From the NCBI RefSeq assembly GCF_003846185.1, contig NZ_ML123034.1, positions 5,951,100 through 6,009,346 of the forward strand: 58,247 nt of DNA, given 5' to 3'. The DNA comes from Streptomyces sp. ADI96-02 (GTDB lineage Bacteria; Actinomycetota; Actinomycetes; Streptomycetales; Streptomycetaceae). The position numbers and the translations under genes were made by a program. Below are positions 32,168 to 40,624 of the stretch, piece by piece (position 1 is the stretch's first letter; each line of letters starts with the position of its first letter). The notes beneath the pieces were generated by a model. That model was not told where the DNA came from. It worked only from the letters and a program-made list of their open reading frames with translations, and ran no database searches.

Positions 32168-33991
32168 TCAGTGGTACAGCGCGTTCACCTCGGCCTCGTA
32201 GGCCGCCTCGATCGCCTTCCGCTTCAGCTTCAGCGACGGGGTCAGCAGGCCGCGCTCCTCGGTGAACCGGTGGGCCAGGATCCGGAACGTCCGGATCGAC
32301 TCGGCCTGCGAGACCGCCGTGTTGGCGGCCACCACCGCCCGGCGGACCTCCGCCTCCAGATCCGGGTCCCGCACCGACTCGACGGGACCGAGGGGAGCGC
32401 GGCCCCGCATCGACAGCCAGTGGTCCACCGCCTCCTGGTCGACGGTCACCAGAGCCGCGATGTACGGGCGGTCGTCGCCGACCACGATGCACTGGGAGAC
32501 CAGCGGATGGGCCCGCACCCGCTCCTCCAGACCGTTCGGCGCCACGCTCTTGCCCCCGGACGTCACCAGGATCTCCTTCTTCCGTCCGGTGATCGTCAGA
32601 TAGCCGTCGCGGTCCAGCGAACCGAGGTCGCCGGTGGCCAGCCAGCCGTCGCGGAGCACCGCCCGGGTGGCCTCCGGATCGCCCAGGTACCCGGAGAACA
32701 GATGCGGTCCGTGCACCCACACCTCGCCGTCCCGCGCGATGTGCACGGACGTGCCGGGGACGGGCTGCCCGACCGTCCCGTACCGGGTGCGGTCGGGCGG
32801 GTTGGCGGTCGCCGCGGCCGTGGTCTCGGTCAGCCCGTACCCCTCGAAGACGCTCACCCCCGCGCCCGCGAAGAACAGCCCGAGCCGGCGGTCCAGGCCC
32901 GAGCCGCCCGACATGGCGTGCCGCACCCGGCCGCCCATCGCGTCGCGGACCTTCCGGTAGACGACCTGGTCGAAGAGCTGGTGCCGCATCCGCAGCCCGG
33001 CCGACGGCCCCGGGCCCGCGCCGAACGCCTTGTCCTCCCGTGCCCGCGCGTACGCCACCGCGACGTCGAGCGCCTTGTCGAACGCGCCCAGCCGGCCCTC
33101 GGTCTCCGCCGTGCGCCGGGCGGCGCCGAGGATCTTCTCGAAGACGTGGGGCACCGCCAGGATGAACGTCGGGCGGAACGTCCTCAGGTCCGGCATCAGC
33201 GCGCTCGCCGAGAGTTCGGGCTGATGGCCCAGCTTGACCCGGCTCCGGACCGCCGCGACCTCCACCATGCGGCCGAAGACGTGGGCCAGCGGCAGGAAGA
33301 GGAGCGTGGCCGCCTCCTCGCCGGGTCCGGCGCGGAAGACCGCGTCCCAGCGGCCCGCCATCGCGTCGCTCTCGAACATGAAGGCGGCGTGCGTGAGGAC
33401 GCAGCCCTTGGGGCGGCCGGTGGTCCCCGAGGTGTAGATCACCGTCGCCACCGAGTCGGGCGTCACCGCGCGGCGGTGCCGGTGCACGGTCTCGTCGTCG
33501 ACGCCCGCGCCCGCCGCGACCAGGTCGGCCACGGCCCCCGCGTCGAGCTGCCACAGCCGCTCCAGGCGCGGCAGCCGGTCGATCACCGAGCCGACGGTCA
33601 TCGCATGGTCCTCGTGCTCGACCAGCACGGCCACCACCTCGGCGTCGCGCAGCATCCACAGGACCTGCTCGGCCGACGAGGTCGGGTAGACGGGCACGGA
33701 CTGCGCGCCGACCGCCCACAGCGCGAAGTCGAAGAGCGTCCACTCGTAGCGCGTACGGGACATCAGGGCGACCCGGTCGCCGAAACGCACCCCGTGCGCG
33801 ATCAGTCCCCTGGCCAAGGCCAGCACCTCGTCGCGGAAGACCCCGGCGGTGACATCACGCCACTGTCCGTCGGGACCCTTGCGGCCGAGCGCGACCCGGT
33901 GCGGATCGGTCTCCGCATGGTCGAAGACCACGTCGGCCAGGCCGCCGACGTGAGGCGCCGCCGCCAGGGGCGGGACAGTGAATTCGCGCAA
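32168..33991 (-). CDS. Long-chain fatty-acid--CoA ligase (AMP-binding, FadD15-like)
   Basis: A 607-residue acyl-activating enzyme that makes acyl-CoA from fatty acid, ATP and CoA through an acyl-adenylate. The P-loop 'IYTSGTTGRPKGCVLTHAA' is near residue 185, 'GYGLTETTAAATANPP' holds the YGxTE motif, 'WLATGDLGSLDRDGYLTITGRKKEILVTSGGKSVAP' holds the GD and hinge Lys region, and the C-terminal catalytic loop is present. The size and lack of signal peptide match cytoplasmic or peripheral membrane FadD15-type proteins. The start is TTG at 33991 with GAGGAG 7 nt upstream; the first residues 'REFTVPPLAAAP' are usual for this subgroup. Confidence 0.92.
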   Translation of the reverse strand: MREFTVPPLAAAPHVGGLADVVFDHAETDPHRVALGRKGPDGQWRDVTAGVFRDEVLALARGLIAHGVRFGDRVALMSRTRYEWTLFDFALWAVGAQSVPVYPTSSAEQVLWMLRDAEVVAVLVEHEDHAMTVGSVIDRLPRLERLWQLDAGAVADLVAAGAGVDDETVHRHRRAVTPDSVATVIYTSGTTGRPKGCVLTHAAFMFESDAMAGRWDAVFRAGPGEEAATLLFLPLAHVFGRMVEVAAVRSRVKLGHQPELSASALMPDLRTFRPTFILAVPHVFEKILGAARRTAETEGRLGAFDKALDVAVAYARAREDKAFGAGPGPSAGLRMRHQLFDQVVYRKVRDAMGGRVRHAMSGGSGLDRRLGLFFAGAGVSVFEGYGLTETTAAATANPPDRTRYGTVGQPVPGTSVHIARDGEVWVHGPHLFSGYLGDPEATRAVLRDGWLATGDLGSLDRDGYLTITGRKKEILVTSGGKSVAPNGLEERVRAHPLVSQCIVVGDDRPYIAALVTVDQEAVDHWLSMRGRAPLGPVESVRDPDLEAEVRRAVVAANTAVSQAESIRTFRILAHRFTEERGLLTPSLKLKRKAIEAAYEAEVNALYH

Positions 33992-34195
33992 TGACCTGCT
34001 CCTCGGGGGCGCTCCGCACAGCGCCGCGACGTTACCCCGAGCAGAGGTCCGGCGGGAGGGGCGGAGCCGCCCGAGAGCGTGGCTTCCGCAGCGGTGGACC
34101 GTCGAAATCCGGCCAGATGGGCAGGGCTCGGGCGCGCTTCCGCCGGACGAGTGGGCGGCTCGCGCCGCACTCTCCGCCGAATCCGCCCGCCGGGG

Positions 34196-35083
34196 TCACT
34201 CCGAGGTGAGGGATCCCCGGTCGCGGAGAGGGGCCTCGCGGAGAGGGGCCGGCTCCTCCAGCGCGATCCGCTCCTCGCCCGCGTACACGTTCATCGAAGG
34301 GCCCCGCAGGAAGCCGACCAGGGTCAGGCCGGTCTCCGCGGCGAGGTCGACGGCCAGGGACGACGGCGCCGAGACGGCCGCGAGCAACGGGATCCCGGCC
34401 ATCACGGCCTTCTGCGCCAGCTCGAACGAGGCCCGGCCGGAGACGAGCAGGATCGCCCGCGACAGCGGCAGCCGCCCGTCGGTCAGCGCGCGGCCCACCA
34501 GCTTGTCGACCGCGTTGTGCCGCCCGACGTCCTCACGGACGTCCCAGAGCTCGCCCGCCTCGGAGAAGAGCGCGGCGGCGTGCAGGCCACCGGTCCGGTC
34601 GAACACGCGCTGCGCGGCCCGCAGCCGGTCCGGCAGGGCGGAGAGCAGCGCGGGCGTGACGCGCAGCGGGGGAGCGTCGGACACCGGGTGCCTGGTCGTG
34701 GTGCGGACCGCGTCCAGGCTGGCCTTGCCGCACAGGCCGCAGGAGGACGTGGTGTAGACGTTGCGTTCCAGCGTGATGTCGGGGACCTCCACACCGGGCG
34801 CGAGCCTCACGTCCACCACGTTGTAGGTGTTGACGCCGTCCTCCGTCGCCCCGGCGCAGTAGACGATCGACCGCACCTCGTCCCCGTCGGCGATCACGCC
34901 CTCGCTGACCAGGAACCCCGCGGCCAGCGCGAAGTCGTCGCCCGGCGTTCGCATGGTGATGGCCAGCGGCCGGCCGTTCAGCCGGATCTCCAGCGGCTCC
35001 TCCGCGACGAGCGTGTCGGCGCGGGAGGAGACGGCCCCGTCCCGGATGCGGAGGGTGCGGCGGCGCTCGGTGGCCCGTCCCAT
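34196..35083 (-). CDS. fdhD: Formate dehydrogenase accessory sulfurtransferase FdhD
   Basis: A 295-residue FdhD protein, which passes sulfur from a cysteine desulfurase to the molybdenum cofactor of formate dehydrogenase. The CxxC pair that carries the persulfide is in 'TTSSCGLCGKAS' near residue 113; 'MRTPGDDFALAAGFLVSEGVI' and 'REDVGRHNAVDKLVGRAL' are family signatures, the latter in the cofactor-binding cleft. The ATG at 35083 has GGAAG 7 nt upstream; the ATG at 35101 has none. No formate dehydrogenase gene is adjacent within the window, so the enzyme it serves is elsewhere. The stop is 204 bp from the acyl-CoA synthetase start, on the same strand. Confidence 0.94.
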   Translation of the reverse strand: MGRATERRRTLRIRDGAVSSRADTLVAEEPLEIRLNGRPLAITMRTPGDDFALAAGFLVSEGVIADGDEVRSIVYCAGATEDGVNTYNVVDVRLAPGVEVPDITLERNVYTTSSCGLCGKASLDAVRTTTRHPVSDAPPLRVTPALLSALPDRLRAAQRVFDRTGGLHAAALFSEAGELWDVREDVGRHNAVDKLVGRALTDGRLPLSRAILLVSGRASFELAQKAVMAGIPLLAAVSAPSSLAVDLAAETGLTLVGFLRGPSMNVYAGEERIALEEPAPLREAPLRDRGSLTSE

Positions 35084-35342
35084 GAGGCGACTTCCGATCA
35101 TGTCGGTGTGCGGAGCCTCCGCCCGTGCGCGGAGCGGAGACCTGGCCCTGCCATTGTCCTGCACCCGGGGGACCCGGCCGCGCCGGTGCGGGGCGCACCG
35201 CCGGAAGAGGGCAGCACGGGCGGAGTCTGTTGTCAATGCTCCAACGCGCGGGCCGGATTCCTGTGGGATCACGTGCCCTCGTACCCGGCGGTAGCGACCA
35301 AGACTGGATGTTTCCTGCCCTACGCAACGAGGGGAACCCGCA

Positions 35343-36302
35343 ATGACCGGCTCACGCGTCGTGGCGCTCGGCCACTACCAGCCCGCCAAGGTGCTGACCA
35401 ACCACGATCTCGCGGCCCTGGTCGACACCAGCGACGAGTGGATCACCAGCCGGGTCGGCATCAAGACCCGGCACGTGGGCGGTCCCGGCGAGCCGGTGGA
35501 CGAGATGGCCGCGCACGCGGCGGCCAAGGCGCTCGCCTCGGCCGGGCTCCAGCCCGGGGACATCGATCTGGTGCTGGTGGCCACCTCCACCGCGATCGAC
35601 CGGTCGCCGAGCATGTCGGCCCGGGTCGCCGCGCGGCTCGGCATGGGCTCGCCCGCCGTGATGGACATCAACGTCGTCTGCTCGGGCTTCACGCACGCCC
35701 TGGCCACCGCCGACCACGCCATCCGGGCCGGGGCGGCGACGCGGGTGCTGGTCGTCGGCGCCGACAAGATGGCCGACATCGCGGACTGGACCGACCGCTC
35801 CACCTGCGTCCTGCTCGGCGACGGGGCGGGCGCGGCGGTCGTCACCGCCGACCCGGCCGCCGAGGACGCCCCGGGCGGCCCCGGCATCGGACCGGTGCTC
35901 TGGGGCTCGGTGCCGGAGATGGGCAACGCGGTACGCATCGAGGGGACGCCGCCGCGGTTCGCCCAGGAGGGCCAGTCCGTCTACCGCTGGGCCACCACGC
36001 AGCTGCCGCCGATCGCCCGCAAGGTCTGCGAGAAGGCGGGCGTCGCCCCCGAGGACCTGGCCGCCGTCGTCCTGCACCAGGCCAACCTGCGGATCATCGA
36101 GCCGGTCGCCCGGAAGATCGGCGCCGTCAACGCGGTCATCGCGCGGGACGTGGTCGACTCCGGCAACACCTCCGCCGCCTCCATCCCGATGGCCCTCTCC
36201 AAGCTGGTGGAGCGCGGCGAGATCGCCTCCGGCGCGCCCGTCCTCCTCTTCGGGTTCGGCGGGAACCTCTCGTACGCCGGGCAGGTCATCCGCTGCCCCT
36301 GA
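35343..36302 (+). CDS. Beta-ketoacyl-ACP synthase III family protein
   Basis: A 319-residue thiolase-fold condensing enzyme. The Cys-His-Asn triad is complete: Cys in 'INVVCSGFTHAL' (near 113), His in 'VVLHQANLRI' (near 245) and Asn in 'DSGNTSAASIP' (near 274). 'DTSDEWITSRVGIKTRHV' is the FabH start signature. FabH enzymes condense acyl-CoA with malonyl-ACP to begin fatty acid synthesis; solitary copies such as this often serve secondary pathways or act as acyl transferases. No acyl carrier protein or other fatty acid genes lie beside it. GAGGGG is 8 nt before the ATG. It precedes the ROK regulator by 127 bp, and the conserved promoter of that gene begins 5 bp after its stop. Confidence 0.9.
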   Translation: MTGSRVVALGHYQPAKVLTNHDLAALVDTSDEWITSRVGIKTRHVGGPGEPVDEMAAHAAAKALASAGLQPGDIDLVLVATSTAIDRSPSMSARVAARLGMGSPAVMDINVVCSGFTHALATADHAIRAGAATRVLVVGADKMADIADWTDRSTCVLLGDGAGAAVVTADPAAEDAPGGPGIGPVLWGSVPEMGNAVRIEGTPPRFAQEGQSVYRWATTQLPPIARKVCEKAGVAPEDLAAVVLHQANLRIIEPVARKIGAVNAVIARDVVDSGNTSAASIPMALSKLVERGEIASGAPVLLFGFGGNLSYAGQVIRCP

Positions 36303-36306
36303 ACGG

Positions 36307-36383
36307 CTTTGTCCTGAGTGTGGAGAAAGTCGGGGGTGATTCCTGCGCAACTTCTTCCCACTCCGGGAAAGCGCTGCTACGTT
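36307..36383 (+). promoter_or_regulatory. ROK-regulator promoter with conserved upstream blocks
   Basis: TTCCCA (36355-36360) and TACGTT (36378-36383) are 17 bp apart and form a good promoter 46 bp before the ROK start. TTCCC-N5-GGGAA overlaps the -35. Upstream blocks CTTTGTCCTG (36307), AAGTCGG (36327) and TGCGCAA (36344) recur at identical spacing at 44186-44262, before the 1239-residue secreted protein gene. Over 77 gap-free positions I count 46 identities by hand. Confidence 0.7.
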
Positions 36384-36429
36384 CCCCTCGAAAGCCCGAC
36401 GGACTGGCCGATGTGGCGGGGAGGGACGC

Positions 36430-37620
36430 GTGAGACGTATGACGGCACGACCCGCGAACGCGCATCAGGCGAGGCTGCTCCGACTGCTGCGCGACGGTGG
36501 GCCCAACTCCCGTGCGCAGCTGGGCGATCAGGTCGACCTCTCGCGCTCCAAGCTCGCCGTCGAGGTCGACCGGCTGCTGGAGACGGGACTGGTGGTGGCC
36601 GACGGGCTCGCCGCCTCCCGCGGCGGACGCCGCTCGCACAACATCCGCCTCGCGCCGGAACTGCGCTTCCTCGGCGTCGACATCGGCGCGACCTCCGTCG
36701 ACGTGGCCGTCACCAACGCCGAGTTGGAGGTGCTGGGACACCTCAACCACCCGATGGACGTGCGCGAGGGCCCGGTCGCCGTCTTCGACCAGGTCCTGTC
36801 GATGGCCGCCAAGCTGCGGGCCTCCGGGCTCGCCGAGGGGTTCGACGGCGCGGGCATCGGGGTCCCCGGACCCGTCCGCTTCCCCGAGGGCGTGCCAGTC
36901 GCGCCGCCGATCATGCCCGGCTGGGACGGCTTCCCGGTGCGCGAGGCGCTCAGCCAGGAGCTGGGCTGCCCGGTCATGGTCGACAACGACGTCAACCTCA
37001 TGGCCATGGGGGAGCAGCACGCGGGCGTCGCCCGTTCCGTGGGCGACTTCCTATGCGTCAAGATCGGCACCGGCATAGGCTGCGGCATAGTCGTCGGCGG
37101 TGACGTCTACCGGGGGACGACGGGCAGCGCCGGAGACATCGGGCACATCCAGGTGGAACCGGAGGGGCGGGCCTGCGCCTGCGGCAACCGGGGCTGTCTG
37201 GAGGCCCACTTCAGCGGGGCGGCCCTCGCCCGGGACGCGGAGGACGCGGCCCGGGAGGGGCGCTCGCCCGAGCTCGCCGCCCGGCTGGAGGCGGCCGGCC
37301 GCCTCACCGCCGTCGACGTGGCCGCCGCCGCGGCAGCCGGGGACGCCACCGCGCTCGACCTGATACGCGAGGGCGGCAACCGGGTCGGCCAGGTGATCGC
37401 CGGTCTCGTCAGCTTCTTCAATCCCGGTCTGGTGGTGATCGGCGGCGGGGTCACCGGCCTCGGTCACAACCTCCTCGCCAGTGTCCGCACCCAGGTCTAC
37501 CGGCAGTCCCTGCCCCTGGCCACCGGCAATCTCCCCATCGTGCTGGGCGAGTTGGGTCCCGTCGCCGGAGTCATCGGCGCCGCCCGGCTCATCAGCGACC
37601 ACCTCTTCTCACCGGCCTGA
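36430..37620 (+). CDS. ROK family transcriptional regulator
   Basis: A 396-residue repressor/activator of the ROK (NagC/Mlc/XylR) family. Residues about 10-75 are a winged helix-turn-helix ('LLRLLRDGGPNSRAQLGDQVDLSRSKLAVEVDRLLETGLV'); the rest is a sugar-kinase-like fold: 'LGVDIGATSVDVAVT', 'VDNDVNLMAMGE' (catalytic-position Asp), 'GTGIGCGIVVGGDVYRGTTGSAGDIGHI' and the zinc motif 'CACGNRGCLEAHFSG' (CxCGxxGCxE). The sugar-binding site looks intact. It heads the carbohydrate locus and most likely senses the sugar brought in by the ABC importer 353 bp downstream. GTG at 36430 follows GGGGAGGG; the ATG at 36439 is an alternative. Its promoter shares long blocks with that of the secreted dehydrogenase gene. 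Confidence 0.9.
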   Translation: MRRMTARPANAHQARLLRLLRDGGPNSRAQLGDQVDLSRSKLAVEVDRLLETGLVVADGLAASRGGRRSHNIRLAPELRFLGVDIGATSVDVAVTNAELEVLGHLNHPMDVREGPVAVFDQVLSMAAKLRASGLAEGFDGAGIGVPGPVRFPEGVPVAPPIMPGWDGFPVREALSQELGCPVMVDNDVNLMAMGEQHAGVARSVGDFLCVKIGTGIGCGIVVGGDVYRGTTGSAGDIGHIQVEPEGRACACGNRGCLEAHFSGAALARDAEDAAREGRSPELAARLEAAGRLTAVDVAAAAAAGDATALDLIREGGNRVGQVIAGLVSFFNPGLVVIGGGVTGLGHNLLASVRTQVYRQSLPLATGNLPIVLGELGPVAGVIGAARLISDHLFSPA

Positions 37621-37973
37621 CCACCGGACCGGTGAGCGGCGCTCCGGCGCCGTCGACGGCACGCCCGCACCACCGCATCGCCCGAACGCCGCACCGCACC
37701 GCCGAACACCACCCCGCACCGCCCGAACACGGCACCGCACCGAACACCACACCGTACGGCCCGAACACGGCACCGCACCCGCCCGCACACCGCCCCGCCA
37801 TCGAACGCACGACCGTATGAGTCAGGTACCCGTCAGCCACTGGCCCGCATCCGTTCGCGGTGCCGCCGGCTCCACGGCACCTCCAGCCCCGAGCCCAGCC
37901 CGCTCTCCGGCCCTCCCGCGCTCCCGGCCCCCACCGCCGAGCAGAGGAGACCCATTCGCCGAGGGGATTCGTC
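37621..37973. repeat. 353-bp gap with degenerate C-rich repeats
   Basis: Between the ROK gene and the ABC importer I see no gene. CCGAACRC recurs at 37682, 37702, 37723, 37740 and 37761, and GCCCGAACACGGCACCGCAC occurs twice exactly, at 37721 and 37759 (38 bp apart). No clear promoter for the importer is visible and the blocks of the ROK promoter are absent, so the importer may be read from the ROK promoter or from one I cannot recognise. Confidence 0.6.
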
Positions 37974-39497
37974 ATGGCACCAGAACCACCCCTGCTCACC
38001 ATGTCCGGCATCACCAAGTCCTTCCCCGGCGTACGCGCCCTGGACGGCGTCGACCTGGAGGTCCAGGCCGGCGAGGTCCACTGCCTCCTCGGTCAGAACG
38101 GCGCGGGCAAGTCCACCCTCATCAAGGTGCTCGCCGGGGCGCACCCGCCCGACGGCGGAGAGATCACCTGGCGCGGCGATCCCGTCCGGCTCACCTCGCC
38201 GATCGCCGCCATGCGCCTCGGTATCGCCACCATCTACCAGGAACTCGACCTGGTGGAAGGACTCTCGGTCGCCGAGAACGTCTTCCTCGGACACGAACCC
38301 ACCAGCGCGGGCTTCATCGTCCGCACCGGCGCCGGGCGTTCGGCCGCCCGCTCCCTGCTGGCCCGACTCGGCCACCCGGAGATCGACCCCGGCCGACCCG
38401 TCGGCGACCTCTCCGCCGCCCAGCAGCAGATCGTCTCCATGGCGCGGGCGCTCTCCCACGACGTACGGCTCATCGTGATGGACGAGCCCTCCGCCGCCCT
38501 CGACCCCGACGAGGTCGACAACCTCTTCCGGATCGTCGACCAACTCACCGCCGACGGCGTGGCCGTCGTCTACATCTCGCACCGCCTGGAGGAGATCCGC
38601 CGCATCGGCGACCGGGTCACCGTGCTGAAGGACGGCCGTGCCGTCGCCGTCGGCCTTCCGGCGGCCGACACACCCACCCGCGACATCGTTGCCATGATGA
38701 CCGGCCGCGACGTCGCGTACGTCTTCCCGCCGCGCCCCGAAGCCCCGCCCTCCACCGCCGCGGAACCCGTGCTCCGGATCGAAGGGCTCTCCCGCAAGGG
38801 CGAGTTCGCCCCCGTCGACCTCGAACTGCGGCCCGGCGAGATCGTCGGCCTCGCCGGACTCGTCGGCTCCGGCCGCTCGGAGATCCTGGAGACCGTCTAC
38901 GGCGCGCGCAAGGCCACGACCGGCACCGTGACCGTCGCCGGGAAGCGACTGCGCCCCGGCAGCGTCCGCGCCGCCGTCGCCGCCGGTATCGGCCTCGCCC
39001 CCGAGGAGCGCAAGGCCCAGGCCCTGCTGATGACCGAATCGGTCACCCGCAACGTCTCGGTCTCCTCCCTCTCCCGCTTTTCCCGGGGCGGCTGGCTCGA
39101 CCGGGGCGGCGAGCGGAGCGCCGCGCGGCAGGCCACCCGCGAACTCCAGATGCGGCCCGACAACCCCGACGCCGCCGTCCGCACCCTCTCCGGCGGCAAC
39201 CAGCAGAAGGCCGTCCTGGCCCGCTGGCTGCTGCGCGGCTGCCGGGTCCTGCTGCTCGACGAACCCACCCGCGGCGTCGACGTCGGCGCCCGCGCCGAGC
39301 TCTACGCCGTGATCCGACGGCTGGCCGACGACGGCCTCGCCGTCCTGCTCGTCTCCAGCGAAGTGCCCGAAGTCCTCGGCCTCGCCGACCGGGTGCTGGT
39401 ACTCCGCGAAGGCCGCGTCGTCCATACCGCCGCCGCCCGGGAGCTCGACGAGCACCGCGTACTCGACCTCGTGATGGAAGGGAGCCCGACGCCATGA
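37974..39497 (+). CDS. Sugar ABC importer, double ATP-binding protein (RbsA/MglA type)
   Basis: A 507-residue fusion of two ABC ATPase domains, as in ribose and galactose importers. Domain 1 has Walker A 'GQNGAGKST', the family's usual variant signature 'LSAAQQQ' and Walker B 'RLIVMDEPSAAL'. Domain 2 (about 270-505) has a degenerate Walker A 'GLVGSGRSE', signature 'LSGGNQQKAV' and Walker B 'VLLLDEPTRGVDVG', a pattern in which only the first site hydrolyses ATP well. GAGGGGA precedes the ATG. Its stop overlaps the permease start by 4 nt (ATGA). Probable substrates are a monosaccharide, cyclitol or short glycoside; the linked oxidoreductase and isomerase genes favour a hexose or inositol-like compound. 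Confidence 0.93.
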   Translation: MAPEPPLLTMSGITKSFPGVRALDGVDLEVQAGEVHCLLGQNGAGKSTLIKVLAGAHPPDGGEITWRGDPVRLTSPIAAMRLGIATIYQELDLVEGLSVAENVFLGHEPTSAGFIVRTGAGRSAARSLLARLGHPEIDPGRPVGDLSAAQQQIVSMARALSHDVRLIVMDEPSAALDPDEVDNLFRIVDQLTADGVAVVYISHRLEEIRRIGDRVTVLKDGRAVAVGLPAADTPTRDIVAMMTGRDVAYVFPPRPEAPPSTAAEPVLRIEGLSRKGEFAPVDLELRPGEIVGLAGLVGSGRSEILETVYGARKATTGTVTVAGKRLRPGSVRAAVAAGIGLAPEERKAQALLMTESVTRNVSVSSLSRFSRGGWLDRGGERSAARQATRELQMRPDNPDAAVRTLSGGNQQKAVLARWLLRGCRVLLLDEPTRGVDVGARAELYAVIRRLADDGLAVLLVSSEVPEVLGLADRVLVLREGRVVHTAAARELDEHRVLDLVMEGSPTP

Positions 39498-40546
39498 CGC
39501 AGCCCGCCCCGTCGGCGCAGCACAACGGGCCGGACAAGGGGACCCTCGCCGGCCCCTCGGCCGCGCCCGCCTCGAAGACGCGCGGCGGCCCGCGCGCACT
39601 CGGCCTGCGGGCCGACGTCCGCACCCTGTCGCTCCTCGGCGTCCTCGCCGTCCTCGTCGCCGTCGGCGGTGTCACCGAGCCCGACGCCTTCCTCGACACC
39701 GGGAACCTCCAGCTGATCCTGACGCAGGCGTCCGTCATCGGCGTCGTCACCGTCGGCATGACCTTCGTCATCACCAGCGGCGGCATCGACCTCTCCGTGG
39801 GGGCGATGGTGGCCCTCGCCTCCGTATGGGCGACGACCCTGGCCACGCAGGAGTACGGCTTCGCGGGCATCGCCTTCACCGCCGTGATCGTCGGACTCGC
39901 CGCCGGACTCGTCAACGGCGTCCTCATCGCCTACGGCGGCATGGTCCCGTTCATCGCGACCCTGGCCATGCTCGCCTCGGCCCGCGGCCTGGCCCTCCAG
40001 ATCACCGACGGCAAGACCCAGATGGTCACCGTGGAATCAGTCCTGGACCTCGGCCTGCCCGACTCCTACCTCCTCGGCATCCCGCCGCTGGTCATCATGT
40101 TCGCCGCCGTCACCGTCGTCGGCTGGCTCGTCCTGAACCGGACCACCTTCGGCCGGCGCACCGTCGCCGTCGGCGGCAACGCCGAGGCGGCCCGGCTCGC
40201 CGGGATCGACGTCCGCCGCCAGCGGCTCTACCTCTACCTGCTCTCCGGACTGTGCTGCGGCATAGCCGCCTTCATGCTCGTCGTGCTCTCCGGCTCCGGC
40301 CAGAACACCAACGGCAACCTCTACGAGCTCGACGCCATCGCCGCCGCGATCATCGGCGGCACCCTGCTGAGCGGCGGTCGCGGCACCATCGTCGGCTCCG
40401 TCCTCGGCGTGCTCGTCTTCACCACGATCACCAACATCTTCGCCCTGAACAACCTCCAGAGCGACGTCCAGCAGATCGCCAAGGGCGCGATCATCGTCGC
40501 CGCCGTCCTGGTCCAGCGCCGCACCCTGCGCGGCGCCGACACCTGA
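39494..40546 (+). CDS. Sugar ABC importer permease (RbsC type)
   Basis: A 350-residue permease with a polar N-terminus of about 45 residues, then eight to ten hydrophobic segments. 'FVITSGGIDLSVGAMVALASVWATTLA' is the RbsC/AraH/MglC hallmark, and 'NRTTFGRRTVAVGGNAEAARLAGIDV' is the cytoplasmic coupling loop that contacts the ATPase; 'LDAIAAAIIGGTLLSGGRGTIVGS' closes the core. In this family two copies form the channel. The ATG overlaps the ATPase stop, so the two are made together. The N-terminal extension is Pro/Ala-rich and probably disordered. Confidence 0.93.
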   Translation: MTQPAPSAQHNGPDKGTLAGPSAAPASKTRGGPRALGLRADVRTLSLLGVLAVLVAVGGVTEPDAFLDTGNLQLILTQASVIGVVTVGMTFVITSGGIDLSVGAMVALASVWATTLATQEYGFAGIAFTAVIVGLAAGLVNGVLIAYGGMVPFIATLAMLASARGLALQITDGKTQMVTVESVLDLGLPDSYLLGIPPLVIMFAAVTVVGWLVLNRTTFGRRTVAVGGNAEAARLAGIDVRRQRLYLYLLSGLCCGIAAFMLVVLSGSGQNTNGNLYELDAIAAAIIGGTLLSGGRGTIVGSVLGVLVFTTITNIFALNNLQSDVQQIAKGAIIVAAVLVQRRTLRGADT

Positions 40547-40624
40547 TCCCGCCGCCGACACCCGACCCGGCCCCACCGCCGACCGCCCCGCACACTCCAC
40601 CACCGGACGAAGGGTCCCACCGCC

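Noticed and set aside
35343..36302. Lone ketosynthase III as part of a polyketide or fatty acid gene cluster
   Set aside because: No acyl carrier protein, ketoreductase, or modular synthase gene lies beside it in the window.
34079..36433. A plus-strand open frame of 784 codons running over fdhD and the ketosynthase gene
   Set aside because: Arg/Gly/Pro-rich out-of-frame translation; FdhD (minus) and the ketosynthase (another plus frame) have complete active-site motifs.
37974..39497. Variant signature LSAAQQQ and degenerate second Walker A in the ABC ATPase as a defect
   Set aside because: Both are normal in RbsA/MglA-type double ATPases.
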